Positions 6,099 through 15,232 of a stretch of 42,299 bases of DNA are shown here, piece after piece; position 1 is the stretch's first letter; every line of letters starts with the position of its first letter. Origin of the DNA: Roseateles_E cavernae (GTDB lineage Bacteria; Pseudomonadota; Gammaproteobacteria; Burkholderiales; Burkholderiaceae_C); the NCBI RefSeq assembly GCF_040187885.1, contig NZ_JBDPLH010000018.1, forward strand, positions 1 to 42,299. The letters run 5' to 3'. The translations under genes and the position numbers were made by a program. Below the pieces are notes generated by a model. That model did no database searches and was not told the DNA's origin. It saw only the letters and a list, made by a program, of their open reading frames with translations.

Positions 6099-8153
6099 AT
6101 GCCAATTGCCGTTCTAAGCATTGACCTCGAAGCCCGGCTCGGGAAGCTGGAGCAGGGCTTCAACAAGGCCGTGCGCATCGCTGAGCGCGATGCCGAGAAG
6201 ACCCGCGCCGCGTGGGCGAGGGCTGGAGCTGCGGTGACCGGTGTTGCCGGCAGCATCGCGGGCCTCTTTGCAGGCTACAGCGTAGTCGGCCTTATCCAGG
6301 GAAACGTCGACGCCATTGATTCGCTCAACGATGTCGCTGACGCCACGGGCGCAAGCATCGAGAACATTAGCGCGCTGGAGGACGTTGCCAAGCGAACCGG
6401 CGGCACGCTGGAGACGGCCAGCAGCATCCTGCTCAAGTTCAACAAGGTGCTGGGTGATGCCGAGCCCGGCAGCGCGCAGGCTGATGCGCTGAGGCGCATC
6501 GGTCTCAGCGCGGCCGAGCTGCGCAAGCTCGATCCCGCTGAGGCTCTGCGCGTCGCGGCCGTCGCGCTATCGGGCTACGCCAACGAGGGCGAGAAGGCGC
6601 GCATGGTGCAAACACTCTTCGGCAAGAGCGTTGCCGAGGCGGCCCCGTTCCTGAAAGACCTGGCCGAGCAAGGCAAGCTCAATGCCAAGGTCACCACCGA
6701 GCAGGCCGAGGCAGCCGAGAAGTTCAATAAGAACATCTTCGCGCTGCAGGCCAATCTGAGCACGCTGGCCAAGACAGTCACCAATGTGGTGGTGCCATCC
6801 ATCAACGGGCTGTTCGATAAGTTCGGAGACAACGGCATCAAGGGCGTGCTCGGGCTGAGCGCAGTCAAGGAAGAACTGGCTCGCGTGCGCGAGCTGCAGG
6901 GGGCGGCTGCCATTGCGGCAGCCAATGTGAAAGCCGCCGAGTTGAATGGGCTCAAGGCAATCATCTCGCCAGATGCCTACAAAGCCGACATCGCCAAGCG
7001 CCAAGCCGAGTATGAGGCGGCCTTCTCCCGCGCTGAGCAGGCCCGCCAGGCGTTCCTGCGGCTGACCGATGGTGCTGCCGGCGGTGGGCGTGGCTTCATT
7101 AACCCTGAGCTTGCCAAGCCCAACATCGAAGCCGAAGGCACCAAGGACAAGAAGACGCCCAAACAGACCATCGACGAAGCCTCCCAGGCGCTGGCCCGCT
7201 ACGTCGAACAGCAGCAGCGTGAGCTGGCCCAGGCTGTCGAGCTGACCGAGCAGCAGCAGGCGCTGAATTTCCTGCGCGAGCTGGGCGCTACGGGCGAGAT
7301 CCCGCAAGTGCGCGAGCTGGTGCTGGGCATGGCCCAGAAGGCCCAGCTGCTGAAGGACGAGACCGAGTTGCAGAAGGCGCTGACCGACGAGCTCAAGCGC
7401 CAGGCCGATGTGCAGAAGTCGCTCGACGATGCCATCGACAACTTCTCGGGCCGCACCGGCGACGATCTCAAGCGCGCCCAGACCGACCGCCTTGAGCAGC
7501 GCATCAGGACGGCGCAGGAGAAGGGGCAGGAGGCCTTCACCCCTGAGGAGCTGAACAAGATCGTCAAAGGCATCGCCGGCATCAGCGACGAAGTCAAAGA
7601 CAAGCTCAGCGAGATGGACGAGTTCGCCAAGCAGTCTGCCCGCAACATTCAAGACAGCCTGGGCACCACGCTCAAGGCTGCGTTGAAGGGTGACTATGAC
7701 GGCATCCTCGACCTCTGGGCTGACACCCTGCTCGACATGGCCGCCCAGGCCGCCGCGCTGCAGCTCAACAAGTACTTGTTCGGTGACTTCGGCAAGACCG
7801 GCGATATCGGTGGCCTCGCGCTCAAGGGCCTGCAGTTCTTCGGCATCCCCGGCTTCGCCAGCGGTGGCGACCACGCGGGCGGCCTGCGCCTGGTCGGCGA
7901 GCGCGGCCCCGAGCTGGAGTTCACCGGCCCCAGCCGCATCGTCGATGCCAACCGCACCCAGCAGCTGCTGCGCCCCACGCGGGCCGCAGCAGCGGGCAGC
8001 AGCACCGTCAACAACTTCAACATCAGCATCCCCATCCAGGCCGGCGTCACCCGCGCCGAAGTGGCGCAGCTGATCCCCACCATCACCGAGCAAGTCACCG
8101 CCCGCGTGGCCCAGGCCACGCAGCGCCCCGGCTCGCGCTTCGCCTTCGGCTGA
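6099..8153 (+). CDS. Tail tape measure protein
   Basis: A 684-residue, largely helical protein. A Gly/Ala-rich hydrophobic segment (about 44-68) follows the N-terminal helix. Long coiled-coil-prone stretches with many Glu/Gln/Lys span about 250-500 (for example EQQQRELAQAVELTEQQQA). The C-terminus contains GFASGGDHAGGLRLVGERGP (about 584-603), a motif common in tape measure proteins. In the family, length sets tail length at about 0.15 nm per residue, suggesting a tail near 100 nm. It may also take part in DNA entry through the inner membrane. Confidence 0.9.
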   Translation: MPIAVLSIDLEARLGKLEQGFNKAVRIAERDAEKTRAAWARAGAAVTGVAGSIAGLFAGYSVVGLIQGNVDAIDSLNDVADATGASIENISALEDVAKRTGGTLETASSILLKFNKVLGDAEPGSAQADALRRIGLSAAELRKLDPAEALRVAAVALSGYANEGEKARMVQTLFGKSVAEAAPFLKDLAEQGKLNAKVTTEQAEAAEKFNKNIFALQANLSTLAKTVTNVVVPSINGLFDKFGDNGIKGVLGLSAVKEELARVRELQGAAAIAAANVKAAELNGLKAIISPDAYKADIAKRQAEYEAAFSRAEQARQAFLRLTDGAAGGGRGFINPELAKPNIEAEGTKDKKTPKQTIDEASQALARYVEQQQRELAQAVELTEQQQALNFLRELGATGEIPQVRELVLGMAQKAQLLKDETELQKALTDELKRQADVQKSLDDAIDNFSGRTGDDLKRAQTDRLEQRIRTAQEKGQEAFTPEELNKIVKGIAGISDEVKDKLSEMDEFAKQSARNIQDSLGTTLKAALKGDYDGILDLWADTLLDMAAQAAALQLNKYLFGDFGKTGDIGGLALKGLQFFGIPGFASGGDHAGGLRLVGERGPELEFTGPSRIVDANRTQQLLRPTRAAAAGSSTVNNFNISIPIQAGVTRAEVAQLIPTITEQVTARVAQATQRPGSRFAFG

Positions 8154-8167
8154 TCGCAACCCACCCC

Positions 8168-8755
8168 ATGGCTGTCTACGACTACCCCGACACGCTCACG
8201 CCCCAGCGCATGGAGTGGCGCTCCATCAAGGCCGGCGTGCAGAGCCGCTCGCCGATCAGCGGCTTTGCTGACACCACCGAGTTTCCTGCCGAGCGCTTTG
8301 TGTGGATGCTTACGCTGCCTGATCGCCGGCTGGCCGAGGCCGGCGAGCCGCAGGCCTACTTCGGGCGCATCAGCGGCGGCATCGACCGCGTGCGCATGCG
8401 CCACTTCAAGCAGCCCGCGCCGCGCGGCACCATGCGCGGCGCGCCCACGCTGCACGCCTCGGTGGCGCGCGGCGCCCAGGCCCTGCAGATCGCCACCGCC
8501 GGCACCCTCAAGGCCGGCGACCTCTTCAAGATCGCCGGCCAGGTGTTCATGGTGTTTCAGGACTGCGCGCCGGTGGCCGGCGTGCTCACCGTGCCGCTGG
8601 TGCACCGCGTGCGCGCCGCGCTCGCGGCCGGCACCGCCGTCGTGTGGGATCGGCCCACCTTCCTCGCCATCATCCCGGCCCCCAGCTCCAGCATCAGCAT
8701 GAGCCCCGGCAAGGCTGCCGGCATGACGGTCGAGCTGGTGGAGGTGTTCGCGTGA
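8168..8755 (+). CDS. Tail tip protein, probably distal tail
   Basis: A 195-residue beta-rich protein directly after the tape measure gene, the place of gpM or distal tail proteins. It opens with MAVYDYPDTLTPQRMEW and has WMLTLPDRRLAEAGEPQAYF, a pattern shared by small tail proteins of Burkholderiales siphophages. The middle (about 85-150) looks like a small beta-barrel insertion. It overlaps the next gene at GTGA. The exact tip role is inferred from synteny. Confidence 0.65.
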   Translation: MAVYDYPDTLTPQRMEWRSIKAGVQSRSPISGFADTTEFPAERFVWMLTLPDRRLAEAGEPQAYFGRISGGIDRVRMRHFKQPAPRGTMRGAPTLHASVARGAQALQIATAGTLKAGDLFKIAGQVFMVFQDCAPVAGVLTVPLVHRVRAALAAGTAVVWDRPTFLAIIPAPSSSISMSPGKAAGMTVELVEVFA

Positions 8756-9312
8756 AGGCCGAGCTCGCCCTGGCTCTGCAGGCGCAGGGTGGCAAGCGCG
8801 GCGCGGTGCTGCTGGTGGAGATGCAGCTGGACACAGCGCTGTACTTCAGCAACGCGGCGGTGGACATCGAGCACGGCGGGCAGACCTACATCGGCGTTGA
8901 GCAACTGCAGGTGGAGCCGTTGCGCGAGCAGGCCGGCGAGGTGGAGGCCATGGGCTTCTCGCTGCCCGCCGTGCCCAACGCCTACCTGGCGCTCGCCCTG
9001 CAGACGCCCATCAAGGGCAAGCGCGTCAAGCTCTCGCTGGCGCTGCTGGACCCCGAGACGCAAGCCATCGTGCGCGTGCAGCAGCTCTGGGCCGGCCAGC
9101 TCGACCAGATGCCGGTGGAGTTCGGTCCCGACACCGCCGGCATCAGCGTCACCGCCGAACACCGCGCCATCACCTACGGCCGCCCCAAGCCCCTGCGCTA
9201 CACCGACGCCGACCAGCGCCGCCTGTACCCCGGCGACCGTGCGCTCGAGTACCTGATCGACCAGAGCCAGAAAGAAGACATCTGGCCCAGCCGCGAGTTC
9301 TTCAAGCAATGA
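8752..9312 (+). CDS. Tail tip protein (gpL / DUF2163-like position)
   Basis: A 186-residue protein starting with GTG at 8752, overlapping the previous stop by 4 nt, which is why I prefer it to the upstream in-frame ATG. The N-terminus describes beta strands (VLLVEMQLD, then YFSNAAVDIEHGG). The C-terminal RYTDADQRRLYPGD followed by a short helix ending WPSREFF is characteristic of tail proteins lying before the NlpC-like gene. It is probably a hub or tip component. I cannot tell whether it carries the iron-sulfur cluster of lambda gpL; I see no cysteine cluster. Confidence 0.65.
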   Translation: MKAELALALQAQGGKRGAVLLVEMQLDTALYFSNAAVDIEHGGQTYIGVEQLQVEPLREQAGEVEAMGFSLPAVPNAYLALALQTPIKGKRVKLSLALLDPETQAIVRVQQLWAGQLDQMPVEFGPDTAGISVTAEHRAITYGRPKPLRYTDADQRRLYPGDRALEYLIDQSQKEDIWPSREFFKQ

Positions 9313-9737
9313 CAACCACGCCCACCCCCACCCGCTACCGCGACTGGCAGAGCCGCCTGGCCGCGCTGATCGCCGAGCGCGAGCGCGCCGCCTTCGCTTG
9401 GGGCGCCAACGACTGCGCGCTTTTCACCTGCGACGGCGTGCTGGCGCAGACCGGCCACGACCCCGCCGCCGATGTGCGCGGCAGCTACAAGACCGAGGCC
9501 GGCGCGGCCCGCGTCATCAAGCGCCTGGGCGGCATGCGCGCCATCGGCGCCAGCCGCTTCGGCGCCGAGATCCTGCCCGCGCTGGCGCAGGTGGGCGATG
9601 TGGGCCTCGCGGTGCTTGAGGGGCGCGAGACCCTGCTGCTCTGCGGCGGCGCGCTGTGGCTGGGCCCTGGGCCCGGCGAGGCCGGACTGCAGCGTGTGCC
9701 GGCCTCGGCCATCGTCGCGGCCTGGAGGTGCGTGTAA
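9309..9737 (+). CDS. DUF6950-like tail protein related to NlpC/P60 peptidases
   Basis: A 142-residue protein with FAWGANDCALFTCDGVL around residues 33-49. The aromatic-G-x-N-D-C pattern resembles the catalytic Cys region of NlpC/P60 cell wall peptidases, and the gene occupies the place of lambda gpK. No clear catalytic His motif is visible downstream, so activity is uncertain. In this role the protein would open peptidoglycan during DNA injection. It overlaps both neighbours by 1-4 nt. Confidence 0.72.
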   Translation: MTTTPTPTRYRDWQSRLAALIAERERAAFAWGANDCALFTCDGVLAQTGHDPAADVRGSYKTEAGAARVIKRLGGMRAIGASRFGAEILPALAQVGDVGLAVLEGRETLLLCGGALWLGPGPGEAGLQRVPASAIVAAWRCV

Positions 9738-12700
9738 TGCCGCCGGTCCTTGTCGGCGCCGCGCTGCTGTATGGCGGCGCCATCAAGCTGGGCGCCTTTC
9801 TGCTCACCACGATCAGCTACGGCATCAGCAAGTACCAAGAGAGTCGGGCCCGCCGCCGCATGCGCCGCGACGCCAATGCCGCGCTGCAAGACCGCCTGGT
9901 CATGATGGCCACGGTGGACCGTGCCCGCAGCCGCTGTTATGGCCGCGTGCGCAATGCCGATGGCATCCTGTTCAAAGCCACCTACGGCCCCAAGAAAGAG
10001 CAGTATTGCCTCGTCATCGCGCTGGCCGGCCACGAGATCGACGGTGTGGAGCAGGTCTACTTCGGCGATGTGCCCGTCACGCTCGGCGCCGGCGGCCTGG
10101 TCGAAACCTCGCCTTGGAACGGCCAGACCTATGACACCGCCCCCGCCACCATTCCGGCCGGCAGCACCAGCGTCACGCTGAGCGATACACCGCGCAGCGG
10201 CAGCGTGCAGATGGTGGCAGAGACGCCGGACGGCGATGTGATCGTCACTCCTGGTGTGTCTGGGGCGGTAGTTAGCAACGCGAGCCACAGCGGATTTCTG
10301 CGCCGCTTTGTGTACCAGTTGACGGCGAACCGGCACAAGGCCCGCGTCACCTTCTGGAACGGCTCGCCCGAGCAAGACCTCAGCGCCAGCCTGGCGGTGG
10401 AGTTCCCCGGCCTGATCTCGCCGGGCGATCACCGCTTTGCCGGCGTGGCCTGCCTGCGCGTGGACATGGTCTACAGCCAGGACGCGTTCCCCAACGGCAT
10501 CCCGCAGATCAGCGCGGTGTTTCGCGGCGCGCGCGTGCTGGATCCGCGGCTGAACCGCGCGCCCAACCCCGACTACATCGGCGCCGCCGTGGGCGGCTCT
10601 CTGGGCACCGGCCTGGGCATGAGTGTCACCGGCAGCGGCGGGCTGGCGATGAGCGTGGTCGGCGTGGGCGCGGAGGACGGGCAGGCCTATGCCGATGTGC
10701 GCATCGTCGGCGCGGCGGTGGGCGCGCCGGCCTACGCCGAGATCAGCTTCGCCACCGCCGGCAGCCGGCCCGCCGCCGCCGCCGGCCAGCTCTGGCTGGC
10801 AGGCCTGCACGCGCGGCAGATGGCGGGCGCCGCGCCCTCGGTGCCCAACCTCGTGATCACCGAGCGCGACGAGGCCGGCGCGGTGCTGCAGTCGACGGCC
10901 ACGGGTGTTTTCATCACCGCGCCCACCGGCCTGAGCCGGGCGCGCCGCACGCTCAGCCGCACCCTCACGCAGGCCGGCACCACGCGCGTCGGCTGCCATC
11001 TGCTCTACCCGGTCAACGCGGGGCAGAGCATCGATGTCACGGTGCGCGTCGGCCTGGCCACGCTGAGCCAGACGGTGGATGCCATCCGCTGGACCGAGAA
11101 CCCCGGCCTGGTCAGCCGTGACTGGTCGCTCTACGCCAACGGCGGCGGCTGCGGCCCTGACGACTTGCACGGCGACACCTTCACCACCGCCGCCAATGCC
11201 AGCGATGTGACGCACGCTTTCGAGAGCGTCAACCAGTCCGGCGACACCGTCACCACCGTGCGCCCCATGTTTACGGCCGGCATCGTCTGCGACACCTCCC
11301 TGAACCCGCTCGACACCCTGGCCGAGATCTGCGAGAGCATGGCTGGCGCGTATGCGTGGACGGGCGGGCGCCTGCGCGTCAAGGCCGGCGCCTACAGCGC
11401 GCCCGTGGCCACGATCACCGCCGACTGGCTGAGCGACAAGGGCAGCATCAGCATGGTCAAGGACGCGCCGGTGACCTCGCTCGTCAACGTCATCACCCCC
11501 ACCATCGCCGACGCAGCCAAGAAATACATCGCCGCGCCGCTGCCGCGCATCGCGCCGGCCGCCTACATCGAGGCCGATGGGCAGGAGCACCCGCGCGAGG
11601 ACGCCTATCTGGCCGTGACTGACGCCGACCACGCCGCCCATGTGGCCGGCGTGGGCCTGCGCGACAGCCGCGCCGCCCGCACCTACCGGCTGCCCTGCAA
11701 CCTGCTGGCGCTGCCCAGCGATGTGTTCGACACCGTGGCGCTCAACATCCCCGAGATCGGCGCCACCGGCGAGGCCTTCGAGGTGCAGGGCACCGAGCTG
11801 GACTTCAGCAAAGGCCTCGTGTGGCTCAGCCTCAAAGCCACCGCCGCCAGCATCTTTGACCCCGACGCCCAGTTCCGCCGCGAAGACGCGCTCATCAACA
11901 ACGCGCAGCCCAACCCCTTCGTGGTGCCCGCGCTGGCCCTGCTCCCGCCCGAGAGCGGCACCGCCCACCTGCTGCGCCAGGCTGACGGCACCATCATCTC
12001 GCGCCTGTGCGTCAAGTGGACCGCCGTTGACGATGAGGCGGTCATCAACGGCGGCGCGATCGAGATCCGCTGCGGCCGGCCCGGCACCGACCCGGCCCTG
12101 TGGCAGACCTACACCGCGCCGGGTGGCGATACGCAGCTGTACATCGATGCGGTGCAGGACGGCGCCGCTTATGCCGTCATCGGGCGCTGCCGCAACAAGC
12201 TCGTTGCAGGCGCCTGGACGGTGCCGAGGGTGCATGTGATCGTGGGTAAGACGGCGGCGCCGGCGCTCGTGGCTGGGCTCACCGCCGTCGTTGTGCCCGG
12301 TGCGCTGCGCGTGTCTCGCACGCCCAGCACTGAGGTCGACTGGGCCGGCACCATCTATCGATACGGCGCCAGTTTCGCCACCGGCACCACCGTGCCTGGC
12401 AGCAGCGACCGCAGTGGCGTCGTCTGGCCCTGGCCCCCGCTGGGCACCGTCACCATCTGGGCTGCTGATTTCGACAGCAGCGGCAACTTGGGCCTCGCTG
12501 TCAGCTACACCATCACCATCGGTGTTGAGCTGCTGATCGGCTCGGGCAACACGCTGGCCGGTGGCGGGCCGGCACTCAATGCAAACCCGGCCTGCAATGA
12601 CCCGAGTGCCTGGGGGCTCGACAGCGGCTTGGTGTTTGCTGCTGGCGTCACCGGATCTGGTGTCATCGGCACGCATGCGCTGAGCCTGCCTGCGGGCAGC

Positions 12701-13585
12701 AGCTTAGACCGTTTGGCGTTCACCGCTGAGACGATTCCGATCAGCGCACTGCGTCGCTACGCGCTGACAGCCAACCTTTCAGTCGGCTCTGGCAACGATC
12801 GCAATATGTACCTGGTGGTGCGGATGTACCGCGCCGACGGTAGCGATGTGGGCGGTACGGGATGGGGCGGAACTTACTCTGGCTACACCTTCGGCGGACT
12901 CGTGCCGCCGGGCGGCTGGCATGTGCGCGGCGCTGACTTCGGTGCTGGCACCGCGCGTCCGATCCCGGCCGATGTGGCGTACTGCCGCATCGGCGTGTGG
13001 TTCAGGTATAGCGCCGGCAGTAGCACTGTGGGCCAGCTGGCGCAGGACGTGCGCTTGCGCGAGCTGCTCGGAGCGAGCGAGGTCATCACTGACAACCTGG
13101 TTCCGGGGGCTGTCAATGCACCGCTGACGGCCACGGCGGCATCGACCTTCTACTACCAGACCACAACGACGACCAGCGCCGACTTCGGCGGCGCGCCTTG
13201 CGCGCTGACTTTCATCAACACGTATGGTCGCCCCGTCGAGCTTGAGGTTTTTGCGTCCGTCAGCCTCTCGCTGACGGTGAATGAAAACTCTCCAGGGCCG
13301 ATGGGCACTGCCCCTGGCCTGCGCGGTGGGCTCAGCGTGCAGTTGCGAGACGCCAGCGATGTGGCGGTCTCGAACCATGGCGATCAAAGTCCAGCCGTGA
13401 TCGGCCCACTGAGCACGAGCGGGCAGAAGGTCGAAGCGAGCAAGGGCTCTGTGGTTCGGATCACGGTGCCTGCTGGCTATCGCATCAACGCTGCGATCTT
13501 CGCGGCAGCACAGCTGCAGCAATGGACGAGCGGCGACCTGCAGGCCCGCGACGCCATCCTGCACATCGGGGGGCGGCTGGCATGA
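9737..13585 (+). CDS. J-like central tail tip / host specificity protein
   Basis: A 1,282-residue protein. The ATG at 9737 overlaps the previous TAA (TAATG), so I prefer it to an in-frame ATG 81 nt earlier. A hydrophobic segment lies at about residues 4-30. Residues about 150-300 and 480-700 carry the tail-hub pattern of J proteins (for example LAEICESMAGAYAWTGGRL). Fibronectin-like strands follow (about 720-930). The last third (about 935-1110) resembles a sugar-binding beta-sandwich, and the end is a separate beta-rich domain. By eye the part after about 12,525 uses more A/T at third positions than the part before it, suggesting exchange of the receptor-binding end. It probably binds a host surface receptor. 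Confidence 0.85.
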   Translation: MPPVLVGAALLYGGAIKLGAFLLTTISYGISKYQESRARRRMRRDANAALQDRLVMMATVDRARSRCYGRVRNADGILFKATYGPKKEQYCLVIALAGHEIDGVEQVYFGDVPVTLGAGGLVETSPWNGQTYDTAPATIPAGSTSVTLSDTPRSGSVQMVAETPDGDVIVTPGVSGAVVSNASHSGFLRRFVYQLTANRHKARVTFWNGSPEQDLSASLAVEFPGLISPGDHRFAGVACLRVDMVYSQDAFPNGIPQISAVFRGARVLDPRLNRAPNPDYIGAAVGGSLGTGLGMSVTGSGGLAMSVVGVGAEDGQAYADVRIVGAAVGAPAYAEISFATAGSRPAAAAGQLWLAGLHARQMAGAAPSVPNLVITERDEAGAVLQSTATGVFITAPTGLSRARRTLSRTLTQAGTTRVGCHLLYPVNAGQSIDVTVRVGLATLSQTVDAIRWTENPGLVSRDWSLYANGGGCGPDDLHGDTFTTAANASDVTHAFESVNQSGDTVTTVRPMFTAGIVCDTSLNPLDTLAEICESMAGAYAWTGGRLRVKAGAYSAPVATITADWLSDKGSISMVKDAPVTSLVNVITPTIADAAKKYIAAPLPRIAPAAYIEADGQEHPREDAYLAVTDADHAAHVAGVGLRDSRAARTYRLPCNLLALPSDVFDTVALNIPEIGATGEAFEVQGTELDFSKGLVWLSLKATAASIFDPDAQFRREDALINNAQPNPFVVPALALLPPESGTAHLLRQADGTIISRLCVKWTAVDDEAVINGGAIEIRCGRPGTDPALWQTYTAPGGDTQLYIDAVQDGAAYAVIGRCRNKLVAGAWTVPRVHVIVGKTAAPALVAGLTAVVVPGALRVSRTPSTEVDWAGTIYRYGASFATGTTVPGSSDRSGVVWPWPPLGTVTIWAADFDSSGNLGLAVSYTITIGVELLIGSGNTLAGGGPALNANPACNDPSAWGLDSGLVFAAGVTGSGVIGTHALSLPAGSSLDRLAFTAETIPISALRRYALTANLSVGSGNDRNMYLVVRMYRADGSDVGGTGWGGTYSGYTFGGLVPPGGWHVRGADFGAGTARPIPADVAYCRIGVWFRYSAGSSTVGQLAQDVRLRELLGASEVITDNLVPGAVNAPLTATAASTFYYQTTTTTSADFGGAPCALTFINTYGRPVELEVFASVSLSLTVNENSPGPMGTAPGLRGGLSVQLRDASDVAVSNHGDQSPAVIGPLSTSGQKVEASKGSVVRITVPAGYRINAAIFAAAQLQQWTSGDLQARDAILHIGGRLA

Positions 13586-14058
13586 TCATCTATAGCTTCT
13601 TCGACCCCCATACGGGTGTCATCAGCGGCATGCGGTTCACCGGCCCTGAGCAGCACCTGGCCGCCAACACGCCGCCCGGCCTGGCCAGCGTGCCGGGCGC
13701 TCTGGACCCTGATAACCAGCGCGTCGAGTTGAGGCCTGACGACTTTGGCAACGCCGTCGTCGCTGTCGTTGTGGACTGGCAGCCCCCGCAGCCCCCAGAG
13801 ACTGAGTGGCTCACCTGGGCCTGGGACGCCGAGCGCCGCCGCTATGTGTCCACCCCCAGCACAGCCGCGCTGGCCCGCGACGCCCGCGCCGAGCGCGACC
13901 GCCGGCTCGACGCCACCGCCCCCATCACGCTGCGCGCCTACCGCCTCGGCCAGCCCGTGCCGGCCGATTGGGCAGCCTACATGCAGGCCCTGGCCGACGT
14001 GCCCAGCCAGCCTGGTTTCCCCACGGCCATCGACTGGCCCCAACTCCCCAGCCCATGA
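13582..14058 (+). CDS. Tail fibre assembly-like protein
   Basis: A 158-residue protein starting at the ATG that overlaps the previous stop (ATGA). The C-terminal part has ARAERDRRLDAT, then WAAYMQALADVPSQPGFP and IDWP, the familiar pattern of phage tail fibre assembly / tail chaperone C-termini. The N-terminus is a small beta domain (MIIYSFFDPHTG) that may associate with the fibre. It may be virion-bound or only an assembly factor. Confidence 0.75.
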   Translation: MIIYSFFDPHTGVISGMRFTGPEQHLAANTPPGLASVPGALDPDNQRVELRPDDFGNAVVAVVVDWQPPQPPETEWLTWAWDAERRRYVSTPSTAALARDARAERDRRLDATAPITLRAYRLGQPVPADWAAYMQALADVPSQPGFPTAIDWPQLPSP

Positions 14059-14468
14059 ACCACCTCATCCTGTGCATCGCGCTCGCCACCTCGGCCAGCG
14101 CGAGGGCGGAGCCTGCCTCGCAGCTCGGCGCCCATGTTCTGAGCCTGCACCAGCGCGGCGGCTACCAGGCCGCCACGATGGGCCTCTACCTGCGCGCCCC
14201 CGGCGGCGCCACCCTCGGTCTGCTGCGCAACAGCCTGGGCCGCAGCAGCGTCTATGCCGCCCACACCTGGCAGACCGCCGACCGCCGCTATGCGCTCACC
14301 GCCGGCCTGGTCGACGGCTACGCCGGCGGCGCTGTCTCGCCCCTGCTCACTGCCAGCCTGCGCCAGCCCATCGCCTCAGGCCTTGCGCTGCGCCTGGCGC
14401 TCATTCCCCGCCCGCCCGGTAAGGGCGGCAGCGCCGCGCTGCACCTCAGCGTGGAGACCGACTTCTAA
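14055..14468 (+). CDS. Secreted, probably outer-membrane phage protein
   Basis: A 137-residue protein with an N-terminal signal sequence (hydrophobic residues 3-14, A-R-A cleavage site after about residue 18). The mature part alternates polar and hydrophobic residues over several short strands and ends in Phe, as outer-membrane beta-barrels do. The mature length of about 119 residues would allow a very small barrel. It overlaps the previous gene by ATGA and lies just before the holin. Possible roles are receptor masking, superinfection exclusion or help in lysis; none can be decided from sequence. Confidence 0.6.
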   Translation: MNHLILCIALATSASARAEPASQLGAHVLSLHQRGGYQAATMGLYLRAPGGATLGLLRNSLGRSSVYAAHTWQTADRRYALTAGLVDGYAGGAVSPLLTASLRQPIASGLALRLALIPRPPGKGGSAALHLSVETDF

Positions 14469-14492
14469 CCCGGCAACCAGAGAGATCCCACG

Positions 14493-14717
14493 ATGCCAGA
14501 CCACCGAACCGAAGTGCCGCAGTCCATTCAAGCAATCCCCAGCGTCGGGGCCATCCTGCTGTTCTTCACTGAAAAGGATGTGAACTGGTGGGCCGCGTTC
14601 ATCGGCCTGCTCTTCATCTTCGTGCAGTTGCTGTATGTGCTTTGGAAGTGGCGGCGCGACATCCGGCGCGAGCGCGTCCGCGAGGCCTTGCAAGAAGACT
14701 TCGAGGTGACAGAGTGA
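14493..14717 (+). CDS. Holin
   Basis: A 74-residue protein with one strong membrane segment (about 32-52, NWWAAFIGLLFIFVQLLYVL), a weaker hydrophobic stretch (about 16-25) and a basic then acidic C-terminal tail beginning WKWRRDIRRERVRE. Small size, topology and position directly before the endolysin identify it as the holin or pinholin. It overlaps the endolysin start by GTGA. Confidence 0.82.
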   Translation: MPDHRTEVPQSIQAIPSVGAILLFFTEKDVNWWAAFIGLLFIFVQLLYVLWKWRRDIRRERVREALQEDFEVTE

Positions 14718-15232
14718 GTAAGGCCCGCATCTCGGTCTGGCTGCTCACGCTCAGCGCTGCGGGCTTTGCGTCCTGGCAGGCGCACGAGGGCTGGACCGCA
14801 TCGCCTGTCATCCCGACCCAGGGCGACGTGCCGACCGTCGGCCACGGATCCACGCGCTATGAGGATGGCACGCCGGTGCGCATGACCGACCCACCCATCA
14901 CGCGCAAGCGCGCCGAGGAGTTGGCCCGCAACCTCAACAGCGAGGAGGAGATGCGCTTCAGCGCCTCCATCCCCCACGTCGATCTGCACCAGGCCGAGTT
15001 CGATGTCTACATGGACTTCACCGGCAACTTCGGGATCGGCAACTGGCGCAAGTCATCGATGCGCAAGCACCTGCTGGCCGGTGAGTACCGGCAGGCTTGC
15101 GATGCGCTGCTGCAGTGGCGCAAACAAGCTGGCCGCGATTGCTCGCTGTCGGCCAACTGGGGCCCCCAGGGATGCAAGGGAGTCTGGACGCGTCAACGCA
15201 CACGGCACGAGAAGTGCCTGGCCGCCCAATGA
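14714..15232 (+). CDS. Endolysin, GH24-type lysozyme with SAR-like N-terminus
   Basis: A 172-residue protein starting at GTG 14714 (GTGA overlap with the holin). The N-terminal segment (about 6-23) is weakly hydrophobic and rich in Ala, Ser and Gly, like a signal-arrest-release anchor. The catalytic region has HEGWTASP (Glu25) and GDVPTVGHGST (Thr41, possible Asp38), the pattern of phage T4/P21-type lysozymes, though Glu-Asp spacing is longer than in T4. A SAR anchor implies export by Sec and activation when the membrane is depolarised, which suits a pinholin. Confidence 0.85.
   Translation: MSKARISVWLLTLSAAGFASWQAHEGWTASPVIPTQGDVPTVGHGSTRYEDGTPVRMTDPPITRKRAEELARNLNSEEEMRFSASIPHVDLHQAEFDVYMDFTGNFGIGNWRKSSMRKHLLAGEYRQACDALLQWRKQAGRDCSLSANWGPQGCKGVWTRQRTRHEKCLAAQ

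Noticed and set aside
9485..12676. A 1,063-codon open frame on the minus strand opposite the J-like gene, and similar long antisense frames opposite the tape measure (6567-8159) and spoT (20865-23006)
   Set aside because: In high-GC DNA stops are rare on the opposite strand. These frames show Arg/Ala/Gly/His/Gln-biased composition, no ribosome sites and no family pattern, while the sense frames are clearly conserved genes.
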